Shown: positions 1 through 5,232 of the stretch, one piece after another
How the letters are laid out: each line of letters starts with the position of its first letter
Numbering within the stretch: the first letter of the stretch is position 1
Assembly: GCA_023457475.1 (NCBI GenBank)
Contig: JAEWLO010000377.1
Coordinates: 1-17,419 of the forward strand
Direction of reading: 5' to 3'
Source of the DNA: Pseudomonadota bacterium
GTDB lineage: Bacteria > Pseudomonadota > Gammaproteobacteria > Xanthomonadales > Xanthomonadaceae
DNA length: 17,419 nucleotides
The notes under the pieces: generated by a model
The model's input: only the letters and a program-made list of their open reading frames with translations
Database searches by the model: none
What the model was told of the DNA's origin: nothing
Program-made: the position numbers and the translations under genes

Positions 1-1
1 G

Positions 2-859
2 TGGTGCAGCGATCCCACGCACCGCGAGGCCTTCGCCCGTGCCCGCCGACAGTGGGACCAGATCGCCGCCGCCGGTCGTGTGCTGGAGCCGGCCCCCCTG
101 CAGCGCACCGTCGCCGACGAACGACGCCGCTGGAGTCGTCGCGCCTTCCTCGGGGCAGCCATCGCCGCACCGGCCAGCCTGGCCGTGGTGGCGGCATTGC
201 ATCCACCGCTGGGCCTGTGGCCATCGGTCACGGCCGTGGCCGCCGACTTCCACACCGGCACCGGCCAGCGCCTGCGCTTACAACCGCTGCCCCACGTGCA
301 GATGGACATGGACACCCGCACCAGCGTGCGCCGCCGCAGCGATGTGGGCGAGGCGACCCTGGAGCTGATGGAGGGCCAGGTCGCCGTACAGAGTCCTGGC
401 ACCGCCGGACTCACGCTGTTCGCCGGTCCCGGGCGGATCCTGGCCGACGCCGGTCGCGTGCATTTCGATGTGCGCTGCATTGACGGCCAGGTGCGCGTCA
501 CCTGCCTGGCGGGCAACCTGCGCATCGAGCACGCGCAGGGCCGCATGCAGCTTCAGGCCGGCCAGCAGATGCGCTACGACGAACGCATGAGCGGCGTGGT
601 TTCCGACGCGGTCGTGGCCGAGGTTTCCGCCTGGACCAGCGGCATGCTGGTGTTCCGCCGTGCCCCGCTGGCGGAGGTGGTGGAAGAACTCAACCGCTAT
701 CGGCGTGGCCGGGTGATGCTGCGCGGCGACCGCCTCGCGCGGGAACCGGTCAGCGGACGCTTCGGCATCGACGATCCGGACGCGGCACTGGAACAGCTGC
801 GGCTCAGCCTGTCGCTGGATATCCGCCGCTTCCCGGGCGGCATCGCAGTACTGGGCTGA
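2..859 (+). CDS. FecR-family anti-sigma/surface-signalling regulator, 5' partial
   Basis: The open frame runs unbroken from the first full codon at base 2 to TGA 857-859, so the gene starts before the window; the GTG at 80 is internal. The first visible residues (WCSDPTHREAF, then RARRQWDQI) match the tryptophan-rich cytoplasmic DUF4880 segment that binds FecI-type sigma factors. A hydrophobic segment (FLGAAIAAP... at about visible residues 49-66) is the single membrane span. The periplasmic part carries the FecR domain, with a hallmark stretch near ATLELMEGQVAV and further beta repeats near VRVTCLAGNLRIEHAQG. It ends in an STN/DUF4974-like segment (LAEVVEELNRYRRGRV, then VSGRFGIDDPDAALEQL), the fold that contacts TonB-receptor or secretin N-domains. 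By family knowledge it holds or activates an ECF sigma factor in response to an outer-membrane receptor. Neither partner is visible; both would be expected upstream. The next gene starts 28 bp downstream. Confidence 0.87.
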   Translation, partial: WCSDPTHREAFARARRQWDQIAAAGRVLEPAPLQRTVADERRRWSRRAFLGAAIAAPASLAVVAALHPPLGLWPSVTAVAADFHTGTGQRLRLQPLPHVQMDMDTRTSVRRRSDVGEATLELMEGQVAVQSPGTAGLTLFAGPGRILADAGRVHFDVRCIDGQVRVTCLAGNLRIEHAQGRMQLQAGQQMRYDERMSGVVSDAVVAEVSAWTSGMLVFRRAPLAEVVEELNRYRRGRVMLRGDRLAREPVSGRFGIDDPDAALEQLRLSLSLDIRRFPGGIAVLG

Positions 860-887
860 GCACCCAACGACAGGGACGGAGAATTCG

Positions 888-1436
888 ATGCGAAATGAGT
901 CGGTCGGGTTGGTGGATCTGCGGCGCAATCTATCCGCTTTGCTGGAAACCACCCGTCTGCAGCCGCTGATGGTGCACCGTTACGGCACACCCTGGGCCTA
1001 TGTGGTGTCCGATGCGCAGTGGCAGCAGCATCGTGTGCAGCTGGAGTTCGATCCGGGCAGCCATCCGCTGGCCCGCCTGCAGCAATTGCAGCGTGCACTG
1101 CTGCCGTTGCCGGAGCAGGGCGGACTCTCGCCGGCGGCCTGCGCACGCGCGCTGATCCTGCAGGCCATCTACGGCTTCGAGGACATCGGCGAGCTGCATG
1201 AGCACCTGTGCTTCGACCGGCTGCTGCACTGGTTTGTCGACGGTGGCGGTGCCGGTGCCGAACCCTGGCAGGTGCTTGAGCTGCGCGACGCCATCGCCCG
1301 GTTCATGGAAGACACGCCGGCGATGGCCGCGCTGTTCCGGTTTCTCGGCCGTGAGGACGTCGTGGACATCGCCGTGGCCTGCGGCGGCCAGCGGCGCGAA
1401 ACCGGTGCAGTTTTCAAGTCGATGACCGGCCGGTGA
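888..1436 (+). CDS. Phd/YefM-antitoxin-like protein fused to a DUF772-like transposase N-terminal helical segment (paralogue 1)
   Basis: 182 residues; ATG 888 has a good ribosome site (GGAG 878-881). Residues 1-45 (VGLVDLRRNLSALLE, then VHRYGTPWAYVVSD) have the Phd/YefM pattern: a short strand, a helix with L-x(3)-L spacing, a hairpin of the 'I-T-R-x-G-x-P' kind, then a helix starting near W. In classical antitoxins this part dimerises and binds DNA. Residues about 85-150 (ARALILQAIYGFEDIGELHE, HLCFDRLLHWFVDGG, then LRDAIARFMED) resemble the InsH/DUF772 N-terminal domain of IS5/IS1182 transposases, which reads roughly 'LLKALLLQ-x-LYGLSDRELEE-x-L-x(3)-FRWFLGL'. The DDE catalytic domain is absent. 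No toxin-sized ORF of a known family adjoins it. It has a paralogue at 1554-2117 and sits between fecR and the T2SS genes. The function is unknown; a DNA-binding regulator of the downstream operon is my inference. The gene is well supported, the second domain moderately. Confidence 0.82.
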   Translation: MRNESVGLVDLRRNLSALLETTRLQPLMVHRYGTPWAYVVSDAQWQQHRVQLEFDPGSHPLARLQQLQRALLPLPEQGGLSPAACARALILQAIYGFEDIGELHEHLCFDRLLHWFVDGGGAGAEPWQVLELRDAIARFMEDTPAMAALFRFLGREDVVDIAVACGGQRRETGAVFKSMTGR

Positions 1437-1519
1437 CGGCATCGCAGGCTGCCGGGGTCCGTCACGTTTCAGCATGTTGCCTGTCGTGATTCGGCGCTGA
1501 TCCCCGTCTTCCCTAGGTA

Positions 1520-1537
1520 CGGCATGGTGGCATGCCG
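1520..1537. promoter_or_regulatory. perfect 7-bp inverted repeat upstream of second Phd-like gene
   Basis: CGGCATG (1520-1526) and CATGCCG (1531-1537) are perfect reverse complements separated by GTGG. The element lies 5 bp before the Shine-Dalgarno sequence (GGAG 1543-1546) of the gene starting at 1554, in a 117-bp gap that is the only sizeable spacer between fecR and the secretin operon. Phd-type antitoxins normally autoregulate through palindromes at their own promoter, so this is a candidate operator. It could equally be an mRNA hairpin that affects translation start. No convincing -35/-10 pair was found beside it. Confidence 0.35.
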
Positions 1538-1553
1538 CAGGCGGAGACGTGCG

Positions 1554-2117
1554 ATGTTGCCTGAAGGACGCCGGGTAAGCATGTTGGATCTGGACCGGCA
1601 CTTGAGCCAGGTCCTGGAACAGGCGCGGGATGCGCCGGTCTGTGTGCAGCGCTACGGGCATCCGTGGGTCTGGCTGCTGTCGTCCGATGCCTGGTTCCAG
1701 GCTACGCGCTGGGCCGCGCTCGATACCCGCGAGCATCCGCTGATGCGCCTGCGCGACACCGTCGATCCACTGCTCGGCGACTGGCCGTCCTCCCTGCTTC
1801 CCGTCCACGACACTGAATTGCGGCAATGGCAGCGTGCCGCGCTGCTGGTGGAACTGCGGGCGTTGGACGGATTGCAGCGCCTGCACGACGGGCTGCGCTT
1901 CAACGTGCTTTATCGCGACTTTGTCGGCATGGATGAAGCCAGTACCTGGTCCATGAATGAGTGCCGCCTGCTGATCGAGGCGGTGCAGGGCGGCGCGGTG
2001 AAGCGCTGCATCGCGGCGGCGCTCGATGCGCTGCCACCCGTATTGGTGAATGCGGCACGCTGCACGCGCAGTGTGGTGCGCATTGCGCTGGACGGCGCAC
2101 AGCGTTTATCGAATTGA
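1554..2117 (+). CDS. Phd/YefM-antitoxin-like protein fused to a DUF772-like segment (paralogue 2)
   Basis: 187 residues from ATG 1554. This start is preferred over the in-frame ATG 1524 because GGAG (1543-1546) lies 7 bases before it and because it aligns best with the start of the preceding paralogue. The N-terminus (VSMLDLDRHLSQVLEQ, then VQRYGHPWVWLLSSDAW) matches the paralogue's VGLVDLRRNLSALLE / VHRYGTPWAYVVSDAQW almost position for position, and both continue with a shared HPL-x-RL motif. The second half (RAALLVELRALDGLQRLHDG, LRFNVLYRDFVGMD, then TWSMNECRLLIEAV) again resembles the DUF772 transposase N-terminus, including the 'S-T-W-S-x-N-x-x-R-L-L' helix that follows it in IS transposases. 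No catalytic DDE part is present. The stop is 57 bp before gspG, so it probably heads the T2SS transcription unit. A role in controlling that operon is inference; I know of no characterised homologue. Confidence 0.82.
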   Translation: MLPEGRRVSMLDLDRHLSQVLEQARDAPVCVQRYGHPWVWLLSSDAWFQATRWAALDTREHPLMRLRDTVDPLLGDWPSSLLPVHDTELRQWQRAALLVELRALDGLQRLHDGLRFNVLYRDFVGMDEASTWSMNECRLLIEAVQGGAVKRCIAAALDALPPVLVNAARCTRSVVRIALDGAQRLSN

Positions 2118-2174
2118 CACATGTCGGGCCGAGGATGTGGGCGCGGTCTCTTCCAGGAAGACGAGGGCGAAACG

Positions 2175-2612
2175 ATGGCAGGCAACGTTCGGATCCGCAG
2201 TAAACGCCAGCAGGGCTTCAGCCTGCTGGAGATCATGGTGGTGGTGGTGATCATCGGCATTCTCGCCGCGCTGATCGTGCCCCGGTTGATGGACCGGCCC
2301 GACCAGGCGCGCGTTGTCGCCGCGCGGCAGGACGTCGCCGCGCTGCTGCAGGCGCTCAAGCTGTACCGGCTCGACAACGGGCGCTATCCCACTGGCGAGC
2401 AGGGCCTGCAGGCGCTGGTGAAGCCACCGGCCAACGGTACCGGCATGCCGGCCGGGCCCTATCTGGACCGCCTGCCCAACGACCCGTGGGGCGCGCCTTA
2501 CCAGTACGCCAATCCCGGCCAGCACGGCGAGATCGATGTGTTCTCCTTCGGAGCCGATGGCAAGGCCGGCGGCGACGCCGGCAATACCGATATCGGTTCC
2601 TGGCAGCTCTGA
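2175..2612 (+). CDS. gspG: type II secretion major pseudopilin GspG
   Basis: 145 residues, the usual size of GspG. An in-frame ATG at 2121 would add 18 residues but lacks a good ribosome site; ATG 2175 is preceded by GAGGGCG (2163-2169) and gives the normal short basic leader. The prepilin peptidase site is clear: Q-Q-G14 followed by F15-S-L-L-E19, with the conserved glutamate at mature +5 and a hydrophobic helix (IMVVVVIIGILAALIVP) after it. The domain then shows the GspG signature YRLDNGRYPTGEQGLQALV (about residues 73-91), the DPWG motif, and the calcium-loop end FSFGADGKAGGDAGNTDIGSW. The mature protein polymerises into the inner-membrane-anchored pseudopilus that drives substrate through the secretin. 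It is followed 9 bp later by gspK; gspH, gspI and gspJ, which normally sit between G and K, are missing. Confidence 0.96.
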   Translation: MAGNVRIRSKRQQGFSLLEIMVVVVIIGILAALIVPRLMDRPDQARVVAARQDVAALLQALKLYRLDNGRYPTGEQGLQALVKPPANGTGMPAGPYLDRLPNDPWGAPYQYANPGQHGEIDVFSFGADGKAGGDAGNTDIGSWQL

Positions 2613-2621
2613 GGTCGCCCC

Positions 2622-3524
2622 ATGCGAGCTGCACGACCACGCGCCCGCCGTTCGCACCGCCGTCAGCGCGGCATGGCGGTGATCGTCGCCATGCTGGTGG
2701 TGGCGATCGTGGCGGTGATCGCCTCGGGGCTGGTGCTGCGCCAGTCCACGGCGTTGCGCACGCTGCGTGGCGAGCAGCTGCGGGTGCAGATCGGGATGGC
2801 GGTCGATGCGGCCACTGAACGCGCCGCGCAGCAGTTGCGCGACGATGCGGCAGAACAGCTCACCACCGTCGCCGGTGGCGGATGGGCGCGCCCGATCGCG
2901 CTGCAGTCGCCGTTGCCGGTACACCTGCAGTTGCACGATGCGCAGGCGGCGTTCAACCTGCGCAACCTGGTCCGCAATGGTCGCGCCGACGCGCATGCGC
3001 AGGGCGTGCTGGAACGGATCTGCGCGGCGCGGGGCGTGGCGCCGGTGACCTGCGACCAGGTGCGCGATTTCATGCTGGCCCGCATCAGCGGCAACGGGGC
3101 ATTGCCGCGCGATGTGCAGGGCGTGCTGGCACTGGCCGCACCCGATGGCGACCCCGGACAACTGCAATCCCTGGCCCACGTGCTGACGCTGCTGCCGCGC
3201 GACACGGTGCTCAATGCCAACACCAGCACTGCCGCGCTGCTGGCCGCGGAGCTGCCCGACACGGACGCGTCGCGTCTGCAGGCGTTGCTGGGCGAGCGTG
3301 ATGCCGGTCGCTACTTGCTCAATCGTGGCGACATCGAGTTCCGCTTGAAGGTGCCACAGGCGCAGATGGTGGAAGCACAGATCGGTATCCACAGCGAATG
3401 GTTCCTGGCCGAAGGTACGGTCCAGGTGGATGAAGCACGCGTGCCGTTCCAGGCCTTGATCTGGCGCGAGCACCGCGACCTGGGTGTGCGGGTGCAACGG
3501 ATGTGGACGAGGATCGGCGCATGA
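2622..3524 (+). CDS. gspK: type II secretion minor pseudopilin GspK
   Basis: 300 residues, typical of the large pseudopilin GspK. GAGGT overlapping the gspG stop (2611-2615) serves as ribosome site. The N-terminus has a long basic leader ending R16-G17, then M18-A-V-I-V22 and a hydrophobic helix (VAMLVVAIVAVIASG). Position +5 is Val rather than Glu, the hallmark exception of GspK, which caps the pseudopilus and need not neutralise a neighbour's amine. Family motifs follow: the D-A-Q-A-x-F-N-L-R-N-L segment (about residues 106-116) and the L-N-A-N-T-S-T segment (about 199-205), matching the usual 'D-x-x-G-x-F-N-L-N-N-L' and 'I-N-V-N-T-A'. In canonical systems GspK forms a tip complex with GspI and GspJ, neither of which is encoded here. 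The stop overlaps the gspL start (ATGA 3521-3524), implying translational coupling. Confidence 0.92.
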   Translation: MRAARPRARRSHRRQRGMAVIVAMLVVAIVAVIASGLVLRQSTALRTLRGEQLRVQIGMAVDAATERAAQQLRDDAAEQLTTVAGGGWARPIALQSPLPVHLQLHDAQAAFNLRNLVRNGRADAHAQGVLERICAARGVAPVTCDQVRDFMLARISGNGALPRDVQGVLALAAPDGDPGQLQSLAHVLTLLPRDTVLNANTSTAALLAAELPDTDASRLQALLGERDAGRYLLNRGDIEFRLKVPQAQMVEAQIGIHSEWFLAEGTVQVDEARVPFQALIWREHRDLGVRVQRMWTRIGA

Positions 3525-4687
3525 AAGGAGAGTTGCGGTTGCGGTTGCCGGCACTGTCGGCGCTGCACGCCGATGCGGACGTGGCCTGGGCCTGGCTGCA
3601 GCGCGGCGAGGTGGTGAGCCACGGCGTGGACACGCTGCGCGTGCTGGGTGGCCGTCATCCGGCCGCGGTGACGCGCGCCTGCCTGGATGTGCGGGACCTG
3701 ATCCTGCTCGATCTGCTGCTGCCCCCATTGAGCGGGCGTCGGCTGGACGTGGCGATGCAGGCCGAGATCGAGTCGCTGCTGCTGGAAGATGTGGCCGACG
3801 TGGCCTTCGCGCACGGCCCGCAGGATCGCGACGGCCGCGTGGCGGTGGCCTGGCTGGGCCGCGATGCGGTACTGCAGGTGGTGGCGGTGTTCGCTACCGT
3901 CGGTCTGAAGCTGGAAGGTCTGTATCCAACCCCGTTGCTGATGCCGCTGCACGGCGGTCGACCGACGCTGCAGGTCCACGGCGATCACCTGCTGGTGCGT
4001 ACCTCGCGCGACCGCGGTTGGGTGCAGTGGCTGGGCGGCGGTACGGCCGGAGCCACGGCAGGACAGTTGCGTACGCGGCTGGGCCAGCAGGATGACGTCG
4101 TACCGCGATGGATCGGTACCGTGCCTGTCGGCTGGCCCGGCGAGGACGATGCACCGCCACTGCCGGACGCGCAGCAATGGAGCGGCGTGCTCCCCAGCTG
4201 GTCACTGCCGCTGCCTGCCCATGCGCGGCGCACACCGTGGATGGCGATCGGGCTGGGCGTTGCCGCCGCCGTGATGGTGGCCGTTGGCCTGCAGGTGCAG
4301 ACCTGGCAATGGGCCGCACAGGGCCGCAGCCTGCAGCAGGACATGCAGCAGCAGATGAAGCAGGGTTTCCCGGCGCTGGGGGAGGTCGTGGACCCGGTGG
4401 CGCAGGCACGCCGGGCGATCGACGCCGAGGCCGCACGTCCGCAGGCGGTGCCCGACGTCCAGCGACTGACCGCGACCGTCCTGCAGGCCGTGCCGGAGTG
4501 GATGGGGGCGGCGGTGCGGATGGAATACCGGCCGGGTGAAGTACAGGTGCAGCTGGACCCCGCGCTGGGGCCGGCCGTCGATGTCACCCGCCTGGAGCGT
4601 TGGCAGCAGGCCCTGCAGGCGCACGGGCTGACCCTGGTCGATCGCGGCCACGGCCGCCTGTTGGTCAGCGCGAACGGACCCGGCTGA
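3521..4687 (+). CDS. gspL: type II secretion inner-membrane assembly protein GspL
   Basis: 388 residues from ATG 3521, which overlaps the gspK stop as ATGA; the ribosome site is GAGG at 3508-3511. An upstream in-frame GTG at 3503 is less likely. Residues about 1-238 form the cytoplasmic domain that in GspL proteins recruits the GspE ATPase (motifs near LDVRDLILLDLLLPPLSGRRL and MQAEIESLLLEDVADVAFAH). A single membrane span starts at W240 (MAIGLGVAAAVMVAVGLQV). The periplasmic remainder (LPDV-type linker, then VQRLTATVLQAVPEWMGAAV and VQVQLDPALGPA) is the ferredoxin-like domain that pairs with GspM. The gene lies between gspK and gspM, as in canonical clusters, and its stop overlaps the gspM start by one base. 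Sequence divergence in GspL is normal, so position, architecture and GspE-binding-type domain carry the call. Confidence 0.88.
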   Translation: MKGELRLRLPALSALHADADVAWAWLQRGEVVSHGVDTLRVLGGRHPAAVTRACLDVRDLILLDLLLPPLSGRRLDVAMQAEIESLLLEDVADVAFAHGPQDRDGRVAVAWLGRDAVLQVVAVFATVGLKLEGLYPTPLLMPLHGGRPTLQVHGDHLLVRTSRDRGWVQWLGGGTAGATAGQLRTRLGQQDDVVPRWIGTVPVGWPGEDDAPPLPDAQQWSGVLPSWSLPLPAHARRTPWMAIGLGVAAAVMVAVGLQVQTWQWAAQGRSLQQDMQQQMKQGFPALGEVVDPVAQARRAIDAEAARPQAVPDVQRLTATVLQAVPEWMGAAVRMEYRPGEVQVQLDPALGPAVDVTRLERWQQALQAHGLTLVDRGHGRLLVSANGPG

Positions 4688-5232
4688 TGGCCCGCGTCCT
4701 CGCCCGGGCCCCGGCGGCAGCGGGGCACCGCACTGTCGTCGGCGATCTGCACCGGCGCTGGCAGGGGCTGGCATCGCGTGAACGCGGCATGTTGCTGTTG
4801 ATGGTGTTCGCCATTGTCGGTGCCGGGTTGTGGGTGGGCTGGTGGGAGCCACTGCAGAAGCAGCGGCAGCACCTGCAGGGTGAGCTGCCGCGTCTGCGCG
4901 CCCAGCAGCAGGAACTGGAGCGCCTGCTCGAGAGGCAGCAGCGCCAGCGCAGGGACGCCGTCCTGACCGCGTCGGTGCTGAACGCGCAGTTGCATGCCGT
5001 CGGGCTGGACAAGCAGATCACCCTGTCCGAGACGAAGACGCAGTGGCGGCTGGTCGTGCGCGATGCGCCGGCCGACGCGCTCTGGAACTGGCTGCTGCCG
5101 GTGCTGGCCGACCCGGCCGTACCGCTGCAGGAACTCACACTGGAACGAACCGGGGATCCCAACATGGCAGCGGCACGGGTGTCAGGCACGATCGTGATGG
5201 GACACAAGGCAGGCGACGGTGGCGCACGATGA
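4687..5232 (+). CDS. gspM: type II secretion inner-membrane protein GspM
   Basis: 181 residues. The ATG at 4687 shares its A with the gspL stop TGA (4685-4687). Layout is that of GspM: a short cytoplasmic N-terminus ending WQGLASRERGM, a membrane span (LLLMVFAIVGAGLWVGWWEPL, about residues 36-56), a coiled-coil-like Gln/Arg/Leu-rich helix (LPRLRAQQQELERLLERQQ), then a small periplasmic ferredoxin-like domain containing VLNAQLHAVGL and LQELTLER. The 'S-x-R-E-R' motif just before the span is common in this family. GspM stabilises GspL and together they form the inner-membrane platform around GspF. The last codon overlaps the secretin start as ATGA (5229-5232). The unusual step here is M directly followed by D, where classical Gsp orders continue to gspN/O or end. 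Confidence 0.9.
   Translation: MARVLARAPAAAGHRTVVGDLHRRWQGLASRERGMLLLMVFAIVGAGLWVGWWEPLQKQRQHLQGELPRLRAQQQELERLLERQQRQRRDAVLTASVLNAQLHAVGLDKQITLSETKTQWRLVVRDAPADALWNWLLPVLADPAVPLQELTLERTGDPNMAAARVSGTIVMGHKAGDGGAR

Noticed and set aside
1459..1487. CCGTCAC and CTGTCGT 22 bp apart as a PhoB array upstream of the second Phd-like gene
   Set aside because: The middle repeat position (CAGCATG) does not match and no -10 element is suitably placed; chance is a sufficient explanation.
888..2117. A type II toxin-antitoxin module
   Set aside because: Both proteins are of the antitoxin-like type; no PIN, RelE, Doc or Fic-like toxin ORF lies on either strand beside them.
888..2117. Remnant of an insertion sequence
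   Set aside because: Although a transposase-like helical segment is seen, there is no DDE domain and no terminal inverted repeats, and two divergent intact copies with the same fused N-terminus argue for maintained genes rather than decay.
2106..3728. Antisense open frame of 540 codons opposite gspG, gspK and the start of gspL
   Set aside because: Composition is His/Arg/Gln-rich shadow sequence with no motif, and the sense strand encodes clear pseudopilins.
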